DNA of 64,000 nucleotides, from positions 43,393 to 107,392 of the forward strand of contig CAYXFD010000007.1 in assembly GCA_964464175.1 (NCBI GenBank), written 5' to 3'. Below, in pieces: positions 54,505 to 63,200 of this stretch; positions within the stretch are counted from its first letter, which is position 1; the number at the start of each line of letters is the position of its first letter. Made by a program: the position numbers and the translations under genes. Under the pieces are notes generated by a model, which searched no databases, was not told the origin of the DNA, and saw only the letters and a list, made by a program, of their open reading frames with translations. This DNA comes from CAYXFD01 sp964464175 (GTDB lineage: Bacteria; Cloacimonadota; Cloacimonadia; Cloacimonadales; JAJBBL01).

Positions 54505-54993
54505 TCTCATTCTTCGTAAGGCTTTCTGCTTGATTTGTCTAACTTTCTCACGCGGCAGATTCATGATTGCAGCAATTTCTGCTAAGGTTTTCTTCTTCTC
54601 AAAATGCAAGATCAGAAACTGTTTTTCAATAGCAGGAAGTTCATCAGGTAAGGAGATGTTCTCTTCCGGTTCAATCTCCTGTTCTTCTCCGTTTTCTGTA
54701 AGGATTTCGTAGTTATCGTTTTGGATGGCATCATTGTAAGGGAGAGCATTCATAGATTGTTTGCTTTCTTTATTTAGAAAAGCAATAATCCTTTTTTTTA
54801 TCCAAAAGGTTGCATAAGTACCGAATGAGGCACCTTTTTCCTCTTGATATCTCTCCTTAGCTTCCAGCAGACCAATCATTCCCTCTTGAAAGAGATCTTC
54901 GCTAAGGCAACCGTAACCTTTATAACGGCGTACAATTGACTTTACCAGATTGGCATAGTCCTGAATAATCTTAGTCTCATCATTTTTAACCAT
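54490..54993 (-). CDS. Small sigma-70-family factor
   Basis: 167 residues. Region 2: LVKSIVRRYKGYGCLSEDLFQEGMIGLLEAKERYQEEKGASFGTYATFWIKKRIIAFLNKES (about 15-78), close to primary/SigB-type sigma region 2. Region 4: LPAIEKQFLILHFEKKKTLAEIAAIMNLPREKVRQIKQKALRRMR. Region 3 is reduced to an acidic linker. No ECF-type anti-sigma gene is adjacent. It sits between phoB and pstS and has its own Pho box, so it is probably phosphate-starvation induced. No ribosome site is seen; the proposed -10 ends 8 bases before the ATG. Confidence 0.85.
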   Translation of the reverse strand: MVKNDETKIIQDYANLVKSIVRRYKGYGCLSEDLFQEGMIGLLEAKERYQEEKGASFGTYATFWIKKRIIAFLNKESKQSMNALPYNDAIQNDNYEILTENGEEQEIEPEENISLPDELPAIEKQFLILHFEKKKTLAEIAAIMNLPREKVRQIKQKALRRMRLTKN

Positions 54994-55330
54994 ACTAATA
55001 CATAATACGGAAGAAGGTTTAAAACGTGGTTAAGGAATAATTAATTTTCGGTTAATTTTCAGCAGAAAGAAGCCAAAAGAAGAGAAATGATGTTAACCCA
55101 GAGCACCAGGGCTTTGGTTCGAGAAAGAGAACAATGCTTTTGCTACAAGTATCTCCGGTAGAGAAAAGGAGGTTTTGAGTTATAAAATCCTGACAATCAA
55201 ATATTCAGCCTTCACCTGATAGAAAAGAATTAGGTAAAAATCAGATTGACAATAAACCTGCTTGCCTGAGAGAGTTCGTCTAATAGATTATATTACTGGA
55301 GATGAATAACTCCAAAGGGTGGTTTGATAG
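54994..55330 (+). other. Divergent control region between the sigma factor and phoB
   Basis: 337 bases. The left end holds the sigma-gene Pho box. Toward phoB, TTGACA (55245-55250) and TTATATTA (about 55290) are possible promoter parts but their spacing is wrong, so the phoB promoter is unresolved. No ORF or hairpin was found. Ribosome site for phoB (AAAGGGTGG) is visible. Confidence 0.4.
55002..55055 (-). promoter_or_regulatory. Pho-box promoter of the sigma-factor gene
   Basis: Minus strand: TTAACC, 5 nt, TTAATT, 5 nt, TTAACC, 5 nt, TTAAAC (55017-55055, 11-bp period), 9 nt, then -10 TATTAT (55002-55007). Only 8 nt separate this -10 from the ATG, so the transcript would start at or within a base or two of the start codon. 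Confidence 0.72.
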
Positions 55331-56020
55331 ATGAAAGAGAGGCTGATCTTTATTGTTGATGATGAACCTGACATTCTTGAGCTTGTGGATGTTCATCTTA
55401 AGAAGGCAGGTTTTAAAACAAAGAAATTCGAAGATACTACCAACTTGTTGAATCAAATTGAGATAACTCCCCCCTCATTGATAATTCTGGATTTGATGCT
55501 TCCCTTTACCGACGGGATGGAATTGTGTAAACATTTAAAGAGTGATAAAGACTACAGTCATATCCCAATTATTATGCTGACTGCCCGAAGCGATGAAGTT
55601 GATAAAGTACTCGGTCTGGAGTTGGGAGCAGATGATTATGTTACAAAACCTTTTTCTCCAAGAGAGTTGACGGCAAGAGTTAAAGCGGTCTTGAGAAGAA
55701 AGAGAGATACTGAGAGTGATATCAGAGTAATTGGCAATGTTTTAAGGATTGATCTGAATCAACACCAGGTTTCAGTTTCCGGGGAGAAGATTAATCTAAC
55801 CGGAACAGAGTTTAAAATCCTTCAGCTTCTAACTTCCCATATCGGCTGGGTTTTTTCTCGCGATAAAATTCTGGATTTTCTCTGGGGTCATGAGAAAATA
55901 GTCATTGATAGAACAGTTGATGTCCACATTAATCATCTGCGGCAAAAACTCGGCAAGGCGGGTAATATTATCCAGAATGTAAGAGGAGTCGGATACAAGA
56001 TCGATGAATCTGTTACCTGA
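55331..56020 (+). CDS. phoB: PhoB-type response regulator
   Basis: 229 residues: receiver domain with acidic pocket D10/D11, phosphorylation site D54 (IILDLMLPFTDG), and the TKPFSPRELTARV block; winged-helix DNA-binding domain of OmpR/PhoB type (NLTGTEFKILQLLTSHIGWVFSRDKILDFLWG ... VDVHINHLRQKLG). Its stop overlaps the phoR start (CTGATG). Setting next to pst genes makes PhoB the likely role. Probably binds the tandem boxes described here. Confidence 0.93.
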   Translation: MKERLIFIVDDEPDILELVDVHLKKAGFKTKKFEDTTNLLNQIEITPPSLIILDLMLPFTDGMELCKHLKSDKDYSHIPIIMLTARSDEVDKVLGLELGADDYVTKPFSPRELTARVKAVLRRKRDTESDIRVIGNVLRIDLNQHQVSVSGEKINLTGTEFKILQLLTSHIGWVFSRDKILDFLWGHEKIVIDRTVDVHINHLRQKLGKAGNIIQNVRGVGYKIDESVT

Positions 56021-57744
56021 TGAAACACACCATCTTTTTTAAAATACTTTTGGGTTTTTTGAGCATCAATTTTATCTTGATTGCTGCTGTTTCTTTGATT
56101 TCCTATCAGATAATCAAGAATCATTATATCGAAACTTTGCGAACAAATCTGTCGGATACGGGAAATAGTATTTTAATCGGGATCAATGATCTGATGAGTC
56201 AGCAAAAGTATGAAGAGATTGTCCAATATATCGAGAAATTGGGAGAGGAGAGCAAGATAAGGATCACTGTTATTGACATCGAGGGTGTTGTGATAGCTGA
56301 TTCTGAAAGAGAGAGCGAAAGGTTTGACAATCATCGTAATCGTCCCGAAGTAATAACCGCTCTCCAGGGATTAAAGGGTGAATCAATACGATATAGTACC
56401 TCTCTGAATACAGATATGCTTTATCAATCAATCCCGATCATTGACAACAGTGAAGTGATAGGCGTTTTGAGAGTCAGTATTTATCTTGATCAGATTGATA
56501 GTTTAATGGTTTCGCTTCGAAAAGAGATTCTCTATGTCGGGCTTTTAGTTTTCATGATTGCTTTTGTTGTTATTTATCTCTTTTCTCTCAGATTAACAAA
56601 ACCTGTTAGAGAGCTTTCGCAAGCTGCCAATGAGATAGCGAAAGGGAATCTGGAGATCAATGTTTTCCCGCATTCGCATGATGATATCGGAACTCTTTGC
56701 CGGAATTTTAACCTAATGGCAGAAAGAATAAGAGAATTGATAGACGAGATCAGGGAGAATGAAAATTCCCTTGATACAATAATCAACACAATTCATGAAG
56801 GCTTGTTGGTTATTGATGAAAAGGGGAAGATCGAGTTAGCTAATAAGAGTCTGAAAAGTATTACAGGGATAGAAACTCTGGTAGGTAAGTTCTATTGGGA
56901 AGCCCTCAGACAGCCCGAATTATTTGATTTTATCCGTAGAATGTATAGTTCGGAAAACGATTATTCCGGTGAGATAGTTTTAGATGATCAGTTTTATATG
57001 TGCAGCAGCTTAGCTCTTCCGAAAGCAGAGAGGCTTGTCCTATTGTATAATATAACGGGCTTGAGAAAACTGAAGCAGGTGAAGAAAGACATCGTTGCCA
57101 ATGTTTCCCATGAACTGCGATCACCTCTGACTGCTATCAAGGGTTTTGCGGAAACTCTTGAGGATGAAGTAACTCCGGAAGGGAAGGAATATCTGGAGAT
57201 CATCAAAAGAAACGTCAACCGGCTGATAAACATTGTGAATGATCTTTTAACCCTCAGCAAACTTGAGCAAAAGAAAAGTATTGATTTGCAGTCCTTGAAT
57301 ATCAGAGAAGTTATTGATCACGTAGCCCGAATTTACCGGGATAAGATCGAGAAGAAGGGACTCGGGTTTATCGTGTCAGGGAATAAAGATATTCCAACGA
57401 TCAAAGCGGATGAATACCGGATTGAACAATTATTGGTCAATCTGCTTGAGAATGCCTTGCAATACACCGAAAAAGGATTTATCAGAGTTACTTTAACCAG
57501 GGAAGATCAGTTTGTGATCATGAGTGTTGAAGACAGTGGGATTGGAATACCTGCCAATCAGAAAGAAAAGGTGTTCGAAAGATTCTATGTAGTAGATAAA
57601 TCGCGCTCCAGAAAATATGGCGGTACAGGTTTGGGGCTGGCAATAGTTAAGCATATTGTTTTGTTACATAACGGGTTTGTAGAGATTGAAACTAAAGAGG
57701 GAGAAGGTACTTGTTTCATTGTGAAACTACCGGTCTCTGGATAA
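56020..57744 (+). CDS. phoR: PhoR-type sensor histidine kinase
   Basis: 574 residues. Membrane helices at about 8-28 and 170-190 flank a 140-residue periplasmic sensor with Cache/PhoR-like DIEGVVIADSE. Then HAMP (191-245), PAS (250-350), HisKA with H364 (NVSHELRSPLTAI) and HATPase (N box NLLENALQY, DSGIGIP, GGTGLGLAI). PhoR proteins from other bacteria often lack a large sensor; here it is large, as in Bacillus. It pairs with PhoB and is expected to be restrained by PstSCAB/PhoU. Confidence 0.93.
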   Translation: MKHTIFFKILLGFLSINFILIAAVSLISYQIIKNHYIETLRTNLSDTGNSILIGINDLMSQQKYEEIVQYIEKLGEESKIRITVIDIEGVVIADSERESERFDNHRNRPEVITALQGLKGESIRYSTSLNTDMLYQSIPIIDNSEVIGVLRVSIYLDQIDSLMVSLRKEILYVGLLVFMIAFVVIYLFSLRLTKPVRELSQAANEIAKGNLEINVFPHSHDDIGTLCRNFNLMAERIRELIDEIRENENSLDTIINTIHEGLLVIDEKGKIELANKSLKSITGIETLVGKFYWEALRQPELFDFIRRMYSSENDYSGEIVLDDQFYMCSSLALPKAERLVLLYNITGLRKLKQVKKDIVANVSHELRSPLTAIKGFAETLEDEVTPEGKEYLEIIKRNVNRLINIVNDLLTLSKLEQKKSIDLQSLNIREVIDHVARIYRDKIEKKGLGFIVSGNKDIPTIKADEYRIEQLLVNLLENALQYTEKGFIRVTLTREDQFVIMSVEDSGIGIPANQKEKVFERFYVVDKSRSRKYGGTGLGLAIVKHIVLLHNGFVEIETKEGEGTCFIVKLPVSG

Positions 57745-58040
57745 AATAGTCGTTACTAATCTAAATAATGAAGGTTCTGTCCCATTTTTGGATTTGCTTT
57801 TCAGTTAACTAAGAAGATAAAGAAAACCCGGAAGAGATTCCTCCCGGGTTTCCTTTAGTGGAGATACTCAGAAGCTAATTCAGGATGCAAACTGAGGCTG
57901 CCCTTAAGGCAGATTGGAAGAAGCCCAGTCCTACTTGCAATAAATGAGTACACTTAAGAGCGCAGTGGCAGCAGAACCGCCACTGCATTAACTCAAATTC
58001 CGATAGGGAGGCCATATCGGGTTTCTTTCATTGGAGAGAA
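57745..58040 (+). other. Intergenic region with clustered inverted repeats
   Basis: 296 bases between convergent phoR and porin genes. Besides the terminator at 57824-57851 there are an 8-bp stem (GCAGTGGC, 57962-57969, pairing with 57979-57986) and a 6-bp stem (CCGATA/TATCGG, 58000-58020). It could be a structured 3' region or a small RNA; no ORF was seen. Confidence 0.35.
57824..57851. terminator. Bidirectional terminator between phoR and the porin
   Basis: Stem AAACCCGG/CCGGGTTT with an imperfect inner stem (GGAA/TTCC). The plus strand continues TTTCCTTT and the minus strand TTTTCTTT, as expected between convergent genes. Confidence 0.7.
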
Positions 58041-59078
58041 TTAAAAATCCATTCTTAATTGCGTACCAAAGTATATCATACTACCCTGGTCATTATCATT
58101 AACATCTTTCATATCGTTAAGCATACCGATTTCCGGGACTAAACGGACATTTCGGTGAAGTCTATGTTCTAATTGCAGAAAAGCTGCCATTGCACTATCA
58201 GCATTGTCAAAAGCGTCGCTATCCGAACTGACATAACCTACACCACCGGTGAAGAGGCTGTTGGGGGAAAGCTTATAAGAAAGCTGTCCAAATCCACCCA
58301 TTGTGGTAACATCAACAATTTCATCTTTTACGGCATCATATATTGCTGTATTAGGAGTAGCGGTACTTATCCCGTAATTCTTGGTATTCTGTCCATAGTT
58401 AACGTGTGCTGTAATTTTCATCGGATCAAGATCAAACTCGAACAATAGACCGAGTATGTATGCTAAAACAGCGTGATCAAGACTTCCGGCATTTTCGTTG
58501 TAAGAATAGTGATTCACCCCAAAGGTGCCTTGGAAAGAGATACCATCAGACAACTTACCATCGTAACCGAGATTGATCTTTGGTAACAGAGTGTTCTTGC
58601 CTTGATCAGCTCCCTGAGCATTGACTAATTCCGGACGAACAAAAGCTATATAAAGACCGCTATCAAATTTCATTCTGATTTGAGGTTTACGGCTATCATC
58701 AATAGCTCCCCAGCCCTTAAGTTCTTGATCCGCACCCCAGCCTTGTTTTGCCTTCTGGGAGACACCGGTGCTATTTTGTCCTACTAACAGAGACCAACCG
58801 GACATCTTATATTCTCCGTATAACAAACGAATGCTTCCGGTACCACTGAATTCGATGCGGCCATTCAGATCACCATGCTCTAATCTGGCACCGAAACGGC
58901 TGTTACTATGTAAGAAATAATTAAGATTGAGTTCACTCTCACCGGTAGAACTCCAATCTTCGTTTTCACTTTCATACCAATAACCAACACGGGCACTACC
59001 GTAGGGTTTAAACTCAGCAGACAGGGCTGCAGAAATAAATACAAAAAAAAGAATCGAAACAACTGCTAACCATTTCAT
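58041..59078 (-). CDS. Phosphate-regulated outer-membrane porin (OprP-like by context)
   Basis: About 345 residues from ATG 59078 (GGAGG five bases upstream, inside an in-frame upstream extension). Signal peptide MKWLAVVSILFFVFISAALSA. Mature part begins FKPYGSARVGYWYESE and runs in alternating polar/aromatic beta strands (GARLEHGDLNGRIEFSGTGSIRLLYGEYKM ...), ending in GTQLRMDF with C-terminal Phe, the outer-membrane signal. It is typical of porin-type barrels. The Pho box upstream suggests a phosphate-selective channel, but this is inferred from regulation, not from sequence. Confidence 0.75.
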   Translation of the reverse strand: MKWLAVVSILFFVFISAALSAEFKPYGSARVGYWYESENEDWSSTGESELNLNYFLHSNSRFGARLEHGDLNGRIEFSGTGSIRLLYGEYKMSGWSLLVGQNSTGVSQKAKQGWGADQELKGWGAIDDSRKPQIRMKFDSGLYIAFVRPELVNAQGADQGKNTLLPKINLGYDGKLSDGISFQGTFGVNHYSYNENAGSLDHAVLAYILGLLFEFDLDPMKITAHVNYGQNTKNYGISTATPNTAIYDAVKDEIVDVTTMGGFGQLSYKLSPNSLFTGGVGYVSSDSDAFDNADSAMAAFLQLEHRLHRNVRLVPEIGMLNDMKDVNDNDQGSMIYFGTQLRMDF

Positions 59079-59129
59079 TATTACCTCCATTTAACGACTA
59101 ACTGTTTTATTTTGAAGTCGCTTTGCAAA

Positions 59130-59183
59130 GAAATAGGGGGTAATGATTAAAGGTGATTAAATAAATTGTTAAGTCTCTGTTAA
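59130..59183 (-). promoter_or_regulatory. Pho-box promoter of the porin gene
   Basis: Minus strand: TTAACA, 5 nt, TTAACA, 5 nt, TTTAAT, 5 nt, TTAATC (59145-59183, 11-bp period), 9 nt, then TATTTC (59130-59135) as a poor -10, about 50 bases before the porin ATG. Third copy of the same layout. Confidence 0.72.
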
Positions 59184-59303
59184 GCTCATTCCTCAGGAAA
59201 ATGACGGAGGGGCATTATTTTAGAATAATCAAGCGGCTATTCTAAAGGAAGTTTGGTTAGAGAAACCGGTGTTGTTAAGTTCGGTTTGATAAGAATGCTT
59301 GTT

Positions 59304-60266
59304 CTACTCTGTTGCTTCTTCGTTGGTTTCTCGGACGATATACCACTCTCCTTCTGTAAACTGCCAAAGAACGGTTCGGAGTTTACTGTTAGTATTCTGA
59401 GCAGCAGGTGTAGTCTGCAATCCTTTCCAGAGCAGGAAATCCTGATGATAGAGTATTTTCGGGTCACTGAATGAGAGAACTGCGGGAGTTTCCTCATTGA
59501 AAATTGTCTCTTTCTGGTAGAGACTCCATCTTGCCATATCTTTATTCAGTATTGGAGCATAAAACGAAGGATGATAAAAAGTGAGGAAACGGGTTAGATT
59601 ATTGTTTGCCTGTGCTGAAAGCCAGCCGGAAAATCTGTTTCTCCATTCGTTTTGAACAGAGCAGAGGCTATCTGTCGTCTGCCAGTCTATCTGGTTAACG
59701 ATTATCACGGGAGTTTGATCCGGAACAAGATAATCTCTGAGAAAGACAATATCTTCATTTTTCATCCGAAGGCAGCCTTCGGAATCACAATCAATGAAAT
59801 CGATCCTGTCGGTTCCGTGAACCCAGATACCGCTTCCTGTCTTCTCAAGAATTCTGTCTAATTCGTTGGGATAGTTCAGGATAAAGGCACCGGTACCAAA
59901 CTTATCCTGCAGGGTATGTGGCGGACGGTATTGGGTAATCCGGTAGTAACCTTCCGGAGTACGTAAATCCCATTCACTTCGCTTGCTCCCTTTCTGTTTT
60001 CCTGAGGAGATAGAAAATTCTTTTAAGATTACGAATTCTACTTCCGGTTGGTTGGAGTAACCTTTTACCGAAACTGGTGACATTTGGAATGAGATCAGAT
60101 AAGCTTTCTGGCTGCTTGTTTCAGCGAGTAATACTATCCAGTCCTGCTGTTCGCTGAAAAGAAGATTCAAAAATGACTTTGGTATCAATACCGCCTCATT
60201 TGGTTGCGCAGCTGTCATAGGAAAGAACAACAAACAGCAAAAGAGACCGATTATTGCTTTTCTCAT
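59304..60266 (-). CDS. L,D-transpeptidase (YkuD) with a C-terminal NTF2-like domain
   Basis: 320 residues with signal peptide MRKAIIGLFCCLLFFPMTAAQ. The YkuD core is complete: TPEGYYRI, GTGAFILNYPNELD, H150 in GIWVHGTD, and the catalytic S162-x2-C165-L-R (SEGCLR). C-terminal residues about 205-310 (WRNRFSGWLSAQANNNLTRFLTFYHPSFY...) look like a SnoaL/NTF2 substrate-binding domain, as in LdtF/ErfK relatives. It crosslinks peptidoglycan or attaches proteins to it in the periplasm. It follows the C25 gene by nine bases with no ribosome site of its own. Confidence 0.85.
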   Translation of the reverse strand: MRKAIIGLFCCLLFFPMTAAQPNEAVLIPKSFLNLLFSEQQDWIVLLAETSSQKAYLISFQMSPVSVKGYSNQPEVEFVILKEFSISSGKQKGSKRSEWDLRTPEGYYRITQYRPPHTLQDKFGTGAFILNYPNELDRILEKTGSGIWVHGTDRIDFIDCDSEGCLRMKNEDIVFLRDYLVPDQTPVIIVNQIDWQTTDSLCSVQNEWRNRFSGWLSAQANNNLTRFLTFYHPSFYAPILNKDMARWSLYQKETIFNEETPAVLSFSDPKILYHQDFLLWKGLQTTPAAQNTNSKLRTVLWQFTEGEWYIVRETNEEATE

Positions 60267-60275
60267 TAAAGGAGT

Positions 60276-63200
60276 CTATTTAACTAACAGCATCTTTTTG
60301 GTAATTGTTTTCTCAGGAGATACCAGACGATAGAAATAGATGCCAGAAGCAACCGAACGGTTTTCGCTGTTAGTTCCCCTCCAGACAACGGAATGGTTTC
60401 CTGCCGGCAGATCTTCATTAACCAATGTAGTCACTCTTTGTCCTTTGATATTAAAGACTTCAAGTACCACAGAAGCATCTTCTTTCAGAGAGAAATCTAT
60501 TCTTGTGTCGGGGTTGAAAGGATTAGGATAATTTTGTTTCATTGCAGTAGTGTAATCACTGACGGGGATATCACTATTAGTAGTAGTATTATCTCCATAA
60601 AAACCGGTACGGTAAGTATTACCACGGTAGAGGAGCCAGGGAGTATTTGAACCTTTTGCTCCTTTGTAATCGACAACAGTAACCCCGGCAGAGGTAGTTA
60701 GTATTATGTCCCAATCACCGTCATTATCTATATCGGCAATAAGAGCCGGAGCAGTCAGAGAGGTGTTTAAGGGGACGGGGAAGGAGTCCACCGAAGAACC
60801 ATCATTGTGCAGGGCATAAACTCTACCCCCTGAACTATAAGCAATAAAATTGACAAAACCGTCATTGTTCAGATCAACAGCTAATGGAGGCTGGGAAAAC
60901 AGCTCATTAAAGCTCTGAGGCCAGCCGTCTAAATACTCTCCATTCTGATTAAGCAGATGAGCGGTTCCATTGTTAGTGATAAAAGCTAATTCGAGTTCTC
61001 CATCATTGAGAAAATCAGCTGCAATTATCTCGGTTGAGATTCGATTGGAGAGAGTTTTTTCGAAAACTATTTCTCCCTCCGGAGAGACAAGAAAGAGTTT
61101 ATTATTCGTCGTACCGACAGCGATGTTCTTATTATCAAGAACAATAGGAGCACTGATTACCCCTGAACCCAGAGATACCGGGAAGCCATCGAGAAATGTA
61201 CCATTGTAATTCAGGGCATAAAGATTACCGTCGAGTGACCCGATAATGATCTCATTATAGCCGTCATCATTAAGATCAGCAACAGCTAAGTCTGCAATTG
61301 AAGTATGGGGCAACTGAACCGGATAACCTTCTGACAGCTCACCCAGAGAGTTAAGTACATAGAGATTTTTATCCAGTCCCAAGCTGATAATTTGCAGGCT
61401 CCCGTCATTATTGAGGTCTGACAGGACAGGCGTCAATATCTGCTGTCCGCATTCATCATAGGAGAAGAGCAGATCGCCTTGTTGATCAATTACCAGTATT
61501 TTGCCGGTTCTGCTGGCAATGACAATCTCTTTATTTCCGGAATTATTTATATCTCCGACAGAGAAGCTGCGCCAGAGATTTTCCTGATTATTTATCGTTT
61601 CTTGCAGTTCTTCAGCGGAGGAATCCAGCAGAGTAATATTACCCAGGGCATCTACCACAACTAATTCTTCTAAGTCATCACCGGTGAAATCAAGATATAA
61701 GGGTGATGCGGAAATGGGATAGCTTGAATTCCAGGGCCAGTCTTTTTGGATAAGAGTCACAGATACCGGTAACTCATAGATGTTAGTAAAAGTTGTATTT
61801 CCTTCTCCTACGGCAGTCACATGGACCTGCATAACATGATTACCGTAAGGAACATTTTCATCTATGCTTACGATAAAGGGGTTGCTGGTGTTTGTTCCGG
61901 TAGTGCTCTGAGCCAGAGAACCATAATTAACTGAGTCATTTATCAAATTAAACGAGTTGTTGTCAAAACTGATAACAGCGGTGACTTCGGAAGCGTCCGA
62001 CCAGTTCGGCTGATTTGCCAGTTCAATATAGATATGAATAGTTTCTCCGGGATTGACAATACCGTCATTATCACCGGCGACATCATCGAAAACTACGCTT
62101 ACCGGCTCAATATAAGGGAAATTGCCATTGGCGTCTTTGACAGCGATAGAAGGGTCACCAAACAGAATGAGCTGATAATAGACCCAGCGCATAACACCGC
62201 TTGACATTGCCTGATTGACTAATTGTTCTTTGGAATAATTCATTGTGTAGCCTAATTCCCGGATGTTTTGCTCGTATAAACCGGAAAAGAAAGTAATATC
62301 ATAAGCCTGAGAGGCACCGTTGGTATTCCCCGGCGAATACCAGCCGTATCTGGTATTACCGATAAAGGCAAATAGACCCCCGGAAGTTGTAACCAAATTT
62401 TGCCCTACACAGCCCGATTCCTGGCTTGTCGGTGTATCAAAAGCTGCCGGATAACACCCCTGGGTGTAAGCAAAACCGTAATCGGTATTAGTCAATGCTC
62501 CGATCCGGATGTTATTCAGACCGAATACAATAGAAAAATTCGCATGTCCGATGTGGTTGATAATTCCCACACCGTTATTAATGGCATTCATAACATTCGC
62601 AATGCTAAAGGTACCGTCACGTTCATAGAGTGTATCAAGGTAATATTCTGAGGGGATATAGGGTATTATCACGTCTTTATAATCTCCACCCCAGGTTGGC
62701 TGATAATCGAGGTTTTCACCGAACATATAAACAATATCATTGCTGAAGGTAGCATTATCGACATAATGATAGCTTTTGTGGAAAGAATTCAAAAACTGAG
62801 AATCTGTGAATGCAGGTATCCTTCCCAGGGCAACCTCGGCAAACCAGTCGGGATTATCTGCCATCTCACCATAAATCCCATTACCGTTGGCATCCCAGGT
62901 GCCGTCTAAGTTACTGTAGTAAACATCCGAGGGCATATTATAATCGACATACTGTCCAACCTCTCCGTACATTCCGCGGATCGGAATTATTCTGTCATCA
63001 CCCCCAAGAATAACGTATTCCAATGGGGTGTCTGTCTGAGCATAAGTCTGGTAGGCATCGATAATCAGATTACGGATTTTTTCCTGATTATTTACACCAG
63101 GGTAGTTCTGATAGATTTCATTAACAGAAAAGAAACCGGTACTGATCCCATTGCTCTCTTTCCAGTCTATGTAATCGTTGAAAAGAGTCTCTTTTGATTC

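Noticed and set aside
55110..55140. GGTTCGAG block as the T-arm of a tRNA
   Set aside because: No acceptor stem, D-arm or anticodon arm can be built around it.
57955..58025. GCCACTG core near AGGGAGG resembling part of a cobalamin riboswitch
   Set aside because: The remaining B12-box elements are missing and no cobalamin-related gene follows on that strand.
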